Part shown: positions 1 to 11,398 of the stretch, piece after piece
How the letters are laid out: each line of letters starts with the position of its first letter
Position numbering within the stretch: position 1 is the first letter of the stretch
Source: Saxidomus purpurata
Taxonomy: Eukaryota; Mollusca; Bivalvia; Venerida; Veneridae
Reading direction: 5' to 3'
NCBI GenBank assembly: GCA_022818135.1
Contig: JAFMSR010000002.1
Span: 44,864,699-44,928,698 of the forward strand
DNA: 64,000 bases
The notes under the pieces: model-generated
Seen by the model: the letters and a program-made list of their open reading frames with translations, nothing else
Told to the model about the DNA's origin: nothing
The model's database searches: none
Translations under genes and position numbers: made by a program

Positions 1-170
1 CTTGTCCTACTTTAGACCGTGGCCTCAGGGTTGACCGTGACCGTGGCCTCAGGGTTGCTATGTACGATCCCAAAGGTAGGTTTCTATGATAGTAGGTGTA
101 GGTTTCTATGATAGCAACCTACACAACCATCTCATTACCGTAACACTATCAAAAGTTTTACTTGAAACCG
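1..170. other. Unassigned sequence with short internal duplications
   Basis: No gene seen. Two short direct duplications are visible: a 19-base block beginning gaccgtggcctcagg occurs twice in the first 60 bases, and aggtttctatgatag occurs twice near 78-118. These are ordinary low-copy tandem slippage products. Confidence 0.5.
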
Positions 171-388
171 TTTTAGCTCACCTGGCACGGACGTACGTCG
201 TACGTTCACACTTTCCTTAGAATGACTTCTCCTCTGAAACCACTAGGCTAATGTTGATGAAACTTGGAAGGGGTGTTCCTTGCATGAAGCCCTATCATAG
301 TTGTTCAAGTAAATACCATTCCATGCAGAACTCTGGTTGCAATGGCAATAGAAAGAAAAAAATCTTCTCAAGAAATTAATGATCAGTA
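171..388 (-). mobile_element. Family A element fragment, 3' end, reverse orientation
   Basis: The segment opens with ttttagctcacctggcac, the reverse complement of the 3' terminus seen in other A copies (ccaggtgagctaaaa at 15537-15550). It then runs through the conserved 3' module: a 'two-strand' pattern of rgacgtc-rich sequence, 'cctctgaaaccactaggc' and 'ccatgcagaactctggttgc'. It stops near 388, where a forward A copy begins, so the two are joined head to head. Confidence 0.7.
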
Positions 389-893
389 GAAAGAATGACC
401 CTCCTGGCTGGGTCAATTTTGACCCGGGGGTCATGATTTGAACAATCTTGGTAGAGGTTTACTATGCAATGACACATGATAAATATCTTAGTTCTAGGCC
501 TCGTGGTTTCTGAGAAGAAGATTTTTAAAGTTGTAAAATCAAGTGAACCTCCCGGGCGGGGTCAATTTTGATCCGGGGGTCAATTTTGATACGGGGTCAT
601 AGTTTGAACAAACTTGGTAGAGGTCTACTACGCAATGTCACATGCTAAATAACTTAGCTCTAGGCGTTGTGGTTCCAGACAAGAGTTTTTCCTGTTCGGT
701 GCCATACCAACAGAGTTCTGTTTGGAATTGAATTCTTTGAACAATTTTGACACTAGTGTCATGCAAGAAACAGTTACACCGTGGTTTCTGAGGATTTTTC
801 GTTTAAAGGAAATGATCGACGTTCGGTCGGACGTCGGACAGTTATAAGTCCTTGTTCATCTATCTCACCCTGTCAGGTGAGCAAATACAGAAG
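389..893 (+). mobile_element. Family A element fragment, core plus 3' end, forward
   Basis: Two core units of about 163 bp are visible. Each carries ggggtcaattttgac, 'catgatttgaacaatcttgg', 'gaggtctacta' and 'tctaggc..tgtggttt'. The 3' module follows and ends with caccctgtcaggtgagc near 891. The 5' AACAAGAG terminus is missing. Together with the preceding reversed fragment this makes an imperfect inverted repeat. Confidence 0.75.
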
Positions 894-1807
894 GCTTTCA
901 ATTGTTATGGTAACAAATCACTGCATGTATCAATAGTTGCTTAGTAGGTAGTAGACTTTCACATTTTGAAATTTGTTTATTTTTGTAATAATAACATAAA
1001 AATAAATGTCCCTTCACGTTTAAATGGTGCTAACGCGTTTTAGGTACTTCATACGAACTATTTATTTATCTTCATTGTTCTTTGATGTCTAGTAAGACGT
1101 TTTGTTATCGGTACAGCAATTTTACGAGGATAATAATGGGAATGTTAATGGGAAACCTTTCATTCCTTACCTTATACCAAAGAAATGACAATAAACATGA
1201 TTTTGCATTATTTCTGCTGTAAAATAAATTGTGTGTTTGCGCAATAAAATACACTTGTCAGATGCTTTACATTTTGTACATAAAGTTTAATGAAAGTTTT
1301 ACAAATGTGACTGTAGACGTTTGTGTGATTTAAAGAATGCAGTTAAAGCAGCATGTTACAAGTTCTCGCAACACTTACACAAGATGTATTACTGGCTAAA
1401 TTGACAGCTATATCTGCAAAGCATTCTTGTGGAGCCTTTTGTAAATCTGCTTACTCTCAGATATTAGTGAAAAAGAAGGTTCTACGAACTGTCTAAAATT
1501 AACATATTTTAATTGTCAAATAAAATGGTTCCAAAATAAATTTCTGTAAAATAGTTCTGTATTTTTTAAATTATATGCTTCCAAGTTATATAGTGTTGAG
1601 ATCAGATTCATTCTCCGCTTAGAGGACAATGGTGTCTACCAATGTGATGATGATGATGATGTGTTGATTGATGCATAATGTTAAAATCTATCTAATACCC
1701 ATTCAAAATAAAAAAGGGAAGTGCTATCTATCAAACTGCGAGAGACAAACTGTTGACTAAATGTTTGTAAAACACGTATGCCCCCCTGGATGCAAAAGTT
1801 GTACTGA
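894..1807. other. No gene; contains a decayed family H MITE fragment and a GAT microsatellite
   Basis: AT-rich sequence without a supportable coding region. About 1445-1600 resembles the left half of family H (ctgcttactctcag, then 'aaaataacatattttag'-like and 'ttcctgtaaagta'-like blocks as at 39200-39330). A short GAT run lies at 1646-1661. The rest is unassigned. Confidence 0.45.
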
Positions 1808-3215
1808 AAGGAACAGTTTTTAAAGTAAAAGTCAATGTGAAATTCATGAAAACGACATCTGTAGAAACTGTTGAATAAAAAAAAATTAAAAAAGAAAAAA
1901 AAAATTCTAAAAAAATGAATATTTCTACGAAGTGACCTTGATCTTTCTAGTAGTGACTTTGACCTAAAAATTGTTTGCATAAAACAATTCAATAATACAA
2001 AAACAAAATTGAAAAAAAATATGTATTTTCAGTAACAGTGACCTTGACCTTGACCTTCAAAAACTGTTGTTTTTTTGCTGAAACAATTTAAAACTAAAAA
2101 AAATGAAAAAACAATCTATTTTAAGTAACAGTAACCTTGACCCCTAAAAAATCTTAATTTTTTGCTGAAAACAATTTAAAACTCAAAAATAAAATTTGAA
2201 AAAAAATATCTGTAGCAGTGACCTTGACATAAAAATATTTTTTTTGCATAGAACAATTTTATCAAGAGAAAAAGTAAAAAAAAAAATGCTTAAAACAAAA
2301 TAAAAATTAAAAGAAAAAATATTTAAATATCTTCCTCTCTATGCAAGCTACCTACACACCAAGTTGCATTGCAATTGGCCACTCCTAACTCCTATTAAGC
2401 GAAAACCATTTTTTCTATTTTTGACCTTGATCATTGTGACCAAAAATGCAACCCAAGCTTCTTCTCCCTGCAAACTACATACAAACCAAATTTCATTGAA
2501 ATTAGTCAGTCCTAACTTAAGTTATTGATCGGAAACCATTCCACAATTCCGGGTCTCTGTGACCTTCACCTTTGACCTTCTAATTTCAAAACCCTTAGGG
2601 GTCCACTACCAGTTATGACCATCCTCCATATCAAGTTTCAAGATGTTAGGCCCAGGCATTCTCGAGTTATCGTTCGGAAACTGTTTTACAGTTTCGGGTT
2701 ACCGTGACCTTGAAATTTGACCTACTGACCTCAAAATCAATAAGGGTCATTTGCTGGTCAGGACAAACCTCCACATCAAGTTTGGAGATGCTAGGTCCAA
2801 ACATTTTCAAGTTATCATCTGGAAACCGTTTTACTATTCCAGGTCACTGTGACCTTGACCTTTGACATACTGACCTTGAAAACAATAGGGGTCCGCTGCT
2901 GTTCCACATCTAGTTTCAAGATGTTAGGCCCAGGCATTTTCGAGTTATCGTTCGGAAACTGTTTTACAGTTACGGGTCACCGTAACCTTGAAATTTGACC
3001 TACTGACCTCAAAATCACTTAGGGTTATCTGCTGGTCAGGACAAACCTCCACATCAAGTTTGGAGATGCTAGGTCCAAACATTTTCAAGTTGTCATCTGG
3101 AAACCATTCTACAATTCCGGGTCACTGTGACCTTGACCTTTGAACTTCTAGTCTCAAAACCGTTAGAGTTCTTCTACCGGTTATGACCAGCCGCCACATC
3201 AAGATTCAGGATCTT
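1808..3215 (+). mobile_element. Family B element (B1), 5' part, split by LINE insertion
   Basis: A non-coding repeat with many copies of gtgaccttgacc/gacctttgacc. Its left part is built of about 110-bp A/T-rich units (ttttttgctgaaacaattt). Its right part consists of 140-180 bp units containing catcaagttt, ttcgagttatcgttcgg and 'aaaccgttttac'. The same order is found, reverse complemented, at 11760-12976 (B2). The element stops at 3215 inside 'aagattcaggatctt' and resumes at 11399 after an inserted LINE. The 5' end is weakly conserved here; in B2 it reads aacaagagctgttt. Confidence 0.8.
3201..3215. repeat. Left 15-bp target-site duplication of the L1/Tx1-like LINE
   Basis: The sequence aagattcaggatctt is found here and again at 11399-11413, exactly flanking the LINE. 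In the uninterrupted family B copy at 11760-12976 this position occurs once. A direct duplication of this length is typical of target-primed reverse transcription. Confidence 0.9.
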
Positions 3216-3552
3216 TCAGGAAGAGTGATGTCCCTTGAATGAAATGGTCAGAAAAAACAGGCTCTGATAAATTGTATTTTTTCTAGTACTTTGAAAGTGT
3301 TTTCATATTGGATATTGGACTATTGTGGACATATACATTGGTAGCTATCAATTTACTGAATTACTGAAATGAAAATGAATCTTACATTCAAAACTCAAGA
3401 ATGTGTATAAACCAATATATATAGGAAGGTCAATATGGGCAGTGACATATTGGATTTGTAGTCTTGTGTAAACATTGTGTAAACACTGGTCAGTTGAATA
3501 GTAAAAAGAGGATCCTGTCACAGGTCTCGTTAAACTGGTTTAAAAGTACAGG
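3216..3552 (+). promoter_or_regulatory. 5' UTR of the L1/Tx1-like LINE
   Basis: Sequence between the target duplication and the first ORF1 ATG. LINEs of this group carry an internal promoter in the 5' UTR. No specific promoter motif can be singled out here. The presence of a leader shows the copy is not 5' truncated to any great extent. Confidence 0.5.
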
Positions 3553-4845
3553 GTGTGTGTAAAAATCATGGCCGACAAAAACATTGAGAAACAGAATAAA
3601 GCAAAGGTGAACAAAAAAAGGGGCAGGCATGACAATAGTAGTGCAAGTGAGGCTGATGTTAGTCTAAATATATCACCAGTTACAAACCCAAAGAAAACAC
3701 AAATTAAAGAAAAAGAAGCTGGGAAAAAGGAACATATTGAAGAAAATATCAAAATGGATTCCAAACAAAAGAAACAACAAACTGAAGAGAAAGAAAGTGA
3801 AAAAAATGAACACACTGAAGAAAATATTAAAATGGATTCAAACTTAATAGACATAAAAAAGCAACTATCACAGATCAATGAAAAGTTATCAAATGTTATG
3901 CAGAAGGATGATGGCAATCTTCAAAGTATGATCAAAGAAACAATTAATCAGATGAAAGATGATCTTCTTAAATCTTTAGCAAACAGAATTGAAAAACTAG
4001 AAGCTTTCGACAAAGATCAAGAAACCGACAAATTAAATGAAAAAATAAAAAAAATAACCAAAGCCTAGATGATCAAAACCGTGAACATGACCATGTCCAA
4101 AAAAATCTCAAAACTGAAATAAAAAATAGCGAAATCAAAACAGATGAATTTCTCAGCTCACTAGAGCAATATACTAGGCAAAACAGCATTCGGCTGAATG
4201 AAATTGGAGAAAATCCGCCCGAAATTCTAAATGTAATAGAAGGTGCTACAAACGATTCAGTAAAAAACACCGAACCAAAAACTGATATAATGAAAAACAC
4301 CGAGGAAATACCAGCTCTGTTTTCTGTTTAGAAAATGGATATAGTAAAGCCGTTAAGACACAAAAAGGTGCAGAAAAAAACCTTAGATCAAAATAGAGTT
4401 CAGAGAAAATGCAGAACAGACAACTGAAGTAGTTATTAAGAAATTGAATGCAGCTATTCCGGATTTAAATCTCACGAAAGATCAGATCGACATGTGTCAT
4501 AGACTAGGTAAAAAAAGTCCAACAAAACATAGACAAATAATTATAAAATTCACTTCAAGGCTTGTCAAGAACAAACTTTTACGAAACAGAAAGCAACTTC
4601 CAAAACCTATCTTTGCAGTAGAAGACCTAACAAGAATAAACCATCGAGCAAAAATGCCAGACGAAGTAGACACTTGCTGGACACAAAACGGCGAAATCTT
4701 CTATAAGAACAAAATGGGAAGCATACATAAAGTGACATATGAAGATTATGACCATTGGTTTGAATTACCTTCACCAACAAAAAAACAAGAAAAAAAATCA
4801 CAAAACTTTACAAATGCAAACACTGATATCATGAAATACAAATAG
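3553..4845 (+). pseudogene. LINE ORF1 protein (nucleic-acid-binding chaperone type), frameshifted
   Basis: The first open part (3553-4068; an in-frame ATG at 3568 gives MADKNIEKQNK) encodes a very lysine/glutamate-rich, largely disordered N-terminus. A heptad-rich stretch follows (IDIKKQLSQINEKL...) that looks like the trimerising coiled coil of L1-type ORF1 proteins. Near 4045-4060, in an A-run, the frame shifts. The continuation carries LEQYTRQNSIRL, the hallmark block of Tx1/L1-like ORF1. After a second disruption near 4330-4390 the last part (open from upstream of 4444 to 4845) reads DLNLTKDQIDMCHRLGKK and RQIIIKFTSRLVKNKLLRNR, the RNA-binding-domain segment. The role is RNA binding and RNP assembly for retrotransposition. 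It is not translatable as one protein. Confidence 0.85.
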
Positions 4846-5654
4846 TGTTAAATTAAAAATTGTGACACATTTTTTGAGCGGTAACTGTACTTTGCCTGTA
4901 TGCTTAAAACCGTGACCATAGGTCAAATACTAGGACAGTACACTTTATAAATTGAATATTTGTGTTACAAGTAAATACATGAAATCAGCAGAACTTCATA
5001 GAAATATCCTGGAAAATACAGTTGAAAAATATTTCAGCAATACATCTGTAGGGTCATTAATAATATACAAAAGATACATATATATTACGGAATTCATTAC
5101 TATACTATATATATATATTTATACTGATGTATGAACTATTGTTTTTTTGTGCATTTACAGATGAATATTGCAACACTAAAACCGTGGAATACTATTTATG
5201 ATATATGTAGACAAGTTTACAGTTTGATGTCATTTTAATTGTGATTATACACGTGAATATTGCATAACTAAAATGGCAACACTAAAATTGAGGGGTACTT
5301 CATTGGGTTTAGTACTATACTGTTACTGCTGATGTATTAACTATTGTATAAGTGCACTCTATTGTCGTTTTGCTGTACTGTTTTAACATCCTTTTTTTCC
5401 TTTAAATATACAAGTTCACATATGTTAAAATGTCAAAAACTGTATTACTGTGTAAATAAGAAATGGTAAAAACACGTTAAGTTCATTAAATATAATACGG
5501 TTAAAGTAAATTAACATTTGGGTTGATAATGCCCGATATTTTTGACCTTCTTATAGCTTTCATTCACTTTCTTTTTACAAAATATGTGTCCAAAATCTTT
5601 TGTGGGTGTCAATATTGTAATGTCGAAAAAAGAATACTACTTAACTGATATAAC
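4846..5654 (+). other. Long inter-ORF spacer of the L1/Tx1-like LINE
   Basis: About 810 bp of AT-rich sequence lie between the ORF1 stop and the ORF2 start. A 60-residue open frame at 4952-5134 is low complexity (tyrosine/isoleucine from TATA runs) and is not supported as a gene. Inter-ORF distances in this group are usually much shorter, so this may include an extra insertion or a diverged segment. I cannot see clear insertion boundaries. Confidence 0.45.
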
Positions 5655-6492
5655 ATGACTGCCTTTATAAATTCTTTTAATGTAAGAGGCTTATCTGACT
5701 TTAAAAAAAGACAACAAATTTTTCAATTCTTAAAAGAAAAAAAATACACAATATCCTTGCTTCAAGAAACACACTCTTCACTTAAAACTGCCGATCAGTG
5801 GACATCAGAATGGACTGGAAAATCATTTTTTAGTGGTAACAAAAATAATAGTGAAGGTGTTGCTATACTTATAAGCAAGTCATTTGAAGGTTCAGTGTCA
5901 AATTTTAAAGAAATAATCAAAGGAAGACTAATATCAATAGATATAGAAATTAACAGCTGGGAATTTACATTATATAATATTTATGGACCAAATAATGACA
6001 ACTTTGATTTTTTTAGAACTTTACATAAAGAAATTATAAAAAGTCCTGAAAAAAGATTTATTTGTGGAGGTGATTTTAACACAGTTGTCGATAAGAAAAA
6101 TGGTAGATTGGATACACACAAGAAATGTAGAGAAGAAATTAAAGACATAATTGAAAACAAAAACTTGATTGACATATGGAGACTTTTAAACCCAAAAACA
6201 TCACAGTACACGTCATTTTTAGCAGACTCGATCTATTCCTTATTTCTGATTCTTTAGTTAATATTGTAAAAAGTTGTAAAATTAAACCCGGCTATAAGAC
6301 AGATCACTCCATTGTAGACATGAGCATATCATTTATAAACGATAACAGAGGTCCTGGAAACTTTAAAATAAACAACAGCTTATTGCTGGAAAAGGAATAC
6401 CAATAAGGCATAAGAAAATTTATTAAAGAAACTTCAGAATTTAATAAGGGGGCTAATCCAAATACACTTTGGGAAATAATAAAGGGGAATAT
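5655..6492 (+). pseudogene. LINE ORF2, N-terminal APE-type endonuclease domain
   Basis: Begins with MTAFINSFNVRGLSDFKK. Recognisable endonuclease landmarks, in order: FNVRGL (metal-site Asn), LLQETH (catalytic Glu), YNIYGPN, GGDFN (Asp/Asn pair), SRLDLFLIS and TDHS (catalytic His). The frame is intact to about 6210. It shifts just before SRLDLFLIS and continues in another frame through TDHSIVDMSI to NTLWEIIKGNI, with a stop near 6404. The domain would nick target DNA to prime reverse transcription. ORF2 is cut at 6492 by a nested LINE and resumes at 8152 with ...RNQTIKYASYKKK, so the junction can be read across the insertion. Confidence 0.88.
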
Positions 6493-8151
6493 CAACAGGA
6501 ATTGACGGTATTGGTCCAAGAATTATCAAGCTCTGTGGTGACTATATTACACCGGCCATAGCTCATATTATCAATCAGAGCATTCGTATTGGAATATTTC
6601 CAAATAAGTTTAAAGAGGCATTTGTTATACCAATTTTTAAAAATTGAGATAAAGACGACCCAAATAATTATCGACCAATTTCGATATTACCAACTCTGTC
6701 TAAAATATTTGAACGACATATTGCTTCACAGCTTCAAAAATTTCTAAATTCGACGAACATAATCCATTCCACTCAGTCAGGTTTCCGCGAACAGCATTCT
6801 TGTCACACTGCTCTTATTCACTTAATAAATACATGGTTAAAAGATATAGATTCTGGGAAGTACGTTGGGGCAGTGTTCCTTGATTTAAGGAAAGCTTTCG
6901 ATTTAGTCGACCATACAATTCTCTTACATAAACTTGAACTGTATCATTTTTCTAAAAATTCAATTAAGCTATTCGAATCGTATTTGTCCAATAGAAATCA
7001 AGTCATTAAGGAAAATAACGTAACATCTAAGAAACTAGAAGTAACTTCCGGGGTTCCTCAGGGCTCGATCCTAGGACCTCTTCTCTTTCTCCTATACATT
7101 AATGACATCGCCTATGAAATGGCAGGTATATCGACTTATATCGATGCTCTACCCTTTATGAACCACTCTGATATCATGTCTTACAGAATAAACTGCAAAC
7201 AAACTGAACCTTACTGATTGGTGTAAAGTAAACATTGTCGCTTCATCCTTCAAAACTAAATTTTTTATAAAAAACCACACGACCCACAAACTAAGAAGTA
7301 AAATGTTTGCATCTGAAATTAAATATAGCTGACTCTTAAATTGAAAATGTTTGCACAAAAGATTCTTGGTGTTTATATAGACAACGTATTATCTGGAGTT
7401 CATTCAAACGTTTGTTCCAAAATATAATAAAAACGCTACTAAACGACGATATGAAAATAATGTATTATAATGCATATGTATTATCAACACTTGACTATTG
7501 CTGCACTGTGTGGGGAGCAGGAAGAAAGAACATTAACTCGATATATAAACTACAAATTAGAATGGCGAAATTAATTCGAAAAAAAGACTCGAATAATTCT
7601 AATTCGTCATTATTACATGAACTTCAATGGATGTCTTTTGCAGACAGGTGTCATTATCATACGGCAGTCTTGGTATATAAAGCCCAGAATAACATGGCGC
7701 CTGTTTATATAAAAGATTTGCTCACCTTTTCCAGTAATAATGTATATTGCCTTAGATCAATTACTAACAATGACTTGGTAACACCTAAACAACGATCAAA
7801 TTACATGAAAACCTCATTTTCCTATATGTCTGCACGATACTGGAACAATACTCCTACAAATATTCGCTCAGTTACATCTTTGAGCTTATTCAAACAGTCA
7901 CTGAAAAACTATCTTTTAAGCAGATGTAATTAAATATTTTTATTATCCGATAGATGTTTGTTAGGTATAAATGCGATTATTTATTTTCAATTCTTGAGTG
8001 ATTGTCGTTTCAATGTGTAAATGGAGTATGAAATCATTTTTCCTTTTCCATGTTACAGAAGGCCATGTTTGAATTAAGATTTTGTAAATATTTTGTTTGC
8101 ATATCTGTACATGTTACCTTCTTAAAATAAAGAATTTATTATTATTATTAT
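6493..8151 (+). mobile_element. CR1/L2-like LINE, 5'-truncated, nested in ORF2 of the first LINE
   Basis: Encodes only the reverse transcriptase and C-terminus of a second LINE type. It is followed by a 3' UTR of about 220 bp ending in aataaag and a run of att/tta units (8131-8151). That simple-repeat tail, in place of poly(A), is typical of CR1/L2-group elements. Host ORF2 reads across it as GGG-AAT-AT/T-AGA-AAC (GNI-RN), so the insertion left at most a few bases of target duplication. The copy is 5' truncated, as most such elements are. Confidence 0.88.
6498..7933 (+). pseudogene. CR1/L2-like reverse transcriptase and C-terminal domain, broken
   Basis: Reads STGIDGIGPRIIK, NNYRPISILPTLSKIFE, QSGFREQHSCHTALIHL, VFLDLRKAFDLVDHTILL (motif A region), then GVPQGSILGPLLFLLYIND (motif B region). 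The catalytic YADD/FADD segment near 7135-7155 is damaged (reads YIDALPF). Stops or shifts occur at about 6646, 7215 and 7330-7410. The C-terminal region is open from 7412 to 7933 and has the usual end domain (LDYCCTVWG, LLHELQWMSFADRCHYH, LFKQSLKNYLL). It formerly copied its RNA into DNA at the nick. It lacks an endonuclease domain because of 5' truncation, so it could not act alone even if repaired. Confidence 0.88.
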
Positions 8152-11002
8152 TAGAAACCAAACAATTAAATATGCTAGCTATAAGAAAAAAAATGACAGT
8201 AAAAAAGAAGAAAGCCTGGTCACAGAAATAATTAAATTAGAAAATGAAATTTGTTTAGACACTGCAAATATTGAAGCTCTAAAGCTTGAACTTGATGAAA
8301 AACAACAGAAACTTAACAATCTAACAGATAACAAAATAAATGGCTTGATGTTACGTGCCAAAGCACAAAATGTGGAAGGAAATGAGAAAAATGGTAAATA
8401 CTTCGCTCACTTAGAAAAAAGAAACGCAGAAAAAAAGGCCATTCATAAACTTATTGTCAATAACAAAGAAATAACTAACCCAAAAGAAATAATCAAGGAA
8501 GAGGTAAAATCTTATAAAACACTCTACTCAAAAAAACAATCATTCACAAACAGCAGCTACGACCTATTTAATACAGAACACGATATTCTAAATGATGAAG
8601 ATAAATCATTATGCAAAGGTCTATTAAATGAAGAAGAATGTTTGGAAGCATTAAATGAAATGAAAAATCAAAAAAGTCCAGGATCTGATGGTCTGTCTGT
8701 AGAATTTTATAAAACATTCTGGAATGAATTCAAAATACCTCTAATTGAATCACTGAATTATTCTTACAGCAATAAAAATCTAACACAACTCCAAAAACAG
8801 GGGATTATCACTCTACTTCCAAAATCGAATAAAGATACATCATTACTAGCAAATTGGAGGCCTATAAGTTTATTAATTACAGACTATAAGATTGCTACAA
8901 AAACAATTTCAAATAGACTGAAAAAGTGATTGGCTCAATCATAGATAATGCACAGACAGGTTTCATTAAAGGGAGATATATTGGAGAAAATATTAGACTG
9001 TTGTTTGAAGTAATTGAATATTTAAGAATAAATAACAAACCAGGCCTTCTACTTTTTGCAGACTTTGAGAAGGCATTTGACAGTGTAGATCATGACTTTA
9101 TTTGTAAATGTTTGAAGCATTTTAACTTTGGTGATTCATTTATAAAATAGGTTAAACTTTTTTATAACGACATAGTAAGTGTTATATCGAATAATGGACA
9201 TCTTTCTGAACCTATACCAATCAAACGTGGAGTAAGACAAGGATGTCCACTTTCGTCCTCTTTATTTGTAATATGCATTGAAGTCCTTTCAAATTGTATA
9301 AAAAATGAAAAAGAAATAAAAGGTATCAAGGTAAATGATGTTGAAATAAAGCAAACACTGTTTGCAGACGATGCAACTTATGTCAACAATGGAACACGGG
9401 AATCGTTTGAGAAACTGATAGAAATACTAGTGTGTTTTGAAAATGCCTCTGGACTAAAAATCAATACAAATAAATCTACAATTCTTAGAGTTGGATCTTT
9501 ACGTAACACTAACGTAAAATTTTGCCAAAATAGAAACTTCATTTGGACTTCAAATTCAGCTAACACACAGGGAATGACTTTTACTAATGACGCTGAAGAA
9601 AATGTTCATTTAAACCTAGAACCAAAACTGTTAAGTTTCAAAAATTGTTTGAAACAATGGCAACATCGAAAACTGACGCTGCTAGGCAAAATCACGGTTA
9701 TAAAATCTTTTGCACTGCCGAAACTGATATATCCTCTTACAGTATTACAAAATCCACCTGAACATGTTATGAAAAATATTATTAAGACTATGTTTGAATT
9801 TCTTTGGGATAACAAACCAGAAAATATAAAAAGAGAAATTATCACATTAGATTATGAACTAGGGGGGGGGGGGTAAAAATGATTGATTTAAATAAATTTC
9901 TCAATTCATTAAAAGCCAGTTGGGTTAAAAGAATAACGGATGAAAATAATCATGGCGTATGGAAAGTCTTTTATGTTAACATGATGAAAAACTATAGAGA
10001 AGCCTTAATATTTGATAGTAATCTAGGGGAACAAGAAATCAAAAAAATAAGGAAAGGAAACAAATTCTTCAAAGATGTTTTGAATTCATGGAGAAAAATA
10101 GATCTTAATCTAATGAAAGCCAAACAAATAAGGAAACAAATAATTTGGAATAACATTAACATAAAAAACGCAAATGGTACATTTTATTATAAAAACTGGT
10201 TTGAGAAAGGTATTAAATATTTAGAACACTGTTTTGATTATAGAAGTAATGAATTCTACACGTTTGAAGACTTTAAGATTCTATACAACATAGAAGATAG
10301 CGATTTTCTTAAATATAATCAATTAATAACAAGTATTCCAAAAGATATAAAAACGAAAATGTCAAAAATACCGAGACAAGATGACGAAAATATAAACTTA
10401 CTAATAAACATAAAAACATGTAAAAAACCAAATAAATTATTATATTCCATGCAAAAATAGACAATTACAAAGACTGATGTTAAAGCTGAAAAAAGGTGGG
10501 AAAACTTACTGAACAATATCCAAATTGAATGGAAAAAGACTTATACCCAAGTATTCAAAAATACTATTGATACAAAAATAAGAAACTTTCAGTACAAATT
10601 TATAATGCGTATCATCCTAAAAAACATTTTTTATATAAATGCAAATTAGTAAATTCAAATCTCTGTGATTTTTGTAACCGACACGAAGAAACATTAGAGC
10701 ACTTCTTTTGGAAATGTGATATAGTTCAAGTCTTGTGGAATGGATTAAGTAACCTATTGAAAGAAAAAAAACAAAATATCAATTTGAATTTTCAGGATAT
10801 ATGCTTTGGTATAAACATCAAAAATAACTTTACCAGTGCTATTAATTTTATGATAGTAGTTATGAAATATTATATTTACCAAATGAAAAATAGAAAACAA
10901 ATACCGGTGTTTTGCCATTACAAACATTATCTTACAGTCAGAATAGAAATTGAACACGAAATTGCTTTAATACAAAACACAAAACGAAATGGCAATTTTT
11001 GA
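8152..11002 (+). pseudogene. LINE ORF2, reverse transcriptase and C-terminal cysteine domain (L1/Tx1 type)
   Basis: Continues ORF2 after the nested LINE. Landmarks: NEKNGKYFAHLEKRN, MKNQKSPGSDGLSVEFYK, NWRPISLLITDYKIATK, then AQTGFIKGRYIGENIR, LLFADFEKAFDSVDHD (motif A Asp at about 9061), GVRQGCPLSSSLFVICIEVL (about 9223-9285) and LFADDATY (motif C, 9358-9378, catalytic YADD-equivalent FADD intact). The C-terminus has LCDFCNRHEETLEHFFWKC, the cysteine/histidine motif of this group. Lesions: a 1-bp loss in an A-run near 8920, a TAG at 9148 (probably from TGG), an expanded G-run at 9861-9872 that shifts the frame, a stop at 10458 and a shift near 10620. Few lesions per kb suggest a moderately young death. 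Confidence 0.9.
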
Positions 11003-11398
11003 ATTTATATTCATAAAACATACGTCAAAATATTTCTAAAATACTAGGACGTTGTCTTTTAAATCTTTGAGTCAAACATTATATAACAGCATAATATCAA
11101 TAATATCAAGATCGACACCCATCATACCGATTTCATTAAGGGATATCATACTTTCAATTCTCTTTTCCTCCAAAAGTTTTCTTTTCTTAACTGATCCTTA
11201 ATGCATAACTTGGCTCTTATTTTTGATCTCCAAAATATAACTCTTTTCTACCTTGCACTTCCGTTTCTTCTTTAATTCTTTTTTATTAAAAAACCTGTAT
11301 ATGCATATTACACAAAGTGTTATAATTACTATGTTTACATTACAAAATGTTGTGTATATGCATGTATGTTGGAAATTGAATATTAAAAGATAAAAAAA
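11003..11398 (+). other. 3' UTR and poly(A) tail of the L1/Tx1-like LINE
   Basis: AT-rich, non-coding, ends in attaaaagataaaaaaaaa at 11398. This is followed directly by the second copy of the target duplication. The A-run is the remnant of the poly(A) tail used in integration. Confidence 0.8.

Larger units (their letters stand above)
3216..11398 (+). mobile_element. L1/Tx1-like non-LTR retrotransposon, near full length, decayed, with nested LINE
   Basis: An autonomous-type LINE inserted in B1. In order it has: a 5' UTR (3216-3552), an ORF1 with coiled coil and RNA-binding region, an unusually long inter-ORF spacer, an ORF2 with APE-type endonuclease, reverse transcriptase and a C-terminal CCHC-like region, a 3' UTR, and a terminal run of nine A bases. 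A 15-bp target duplication flanks it. About 1.66 kb (6493-8151) is a second LINE inserted in ORF2, so the original element was about 6.5 kb. Assignment to the L1/Tx1 group rests on ORF1 (LEQYTRQNSIRL) and ORF2 (RT with FADFEKAFDS-type and GVRQGCPLSS motifs). Several frameshifts and stops show it is dead. Confidence 0.92.

Noticed and set aside
3540..3917. Minus-strand 125-residue frame rich in Phe, Ser and Cys
   Set aside because: It is the antisense of the LINE ORF1, whose lysine/glutamate-rich codons give few stops on the other strand.
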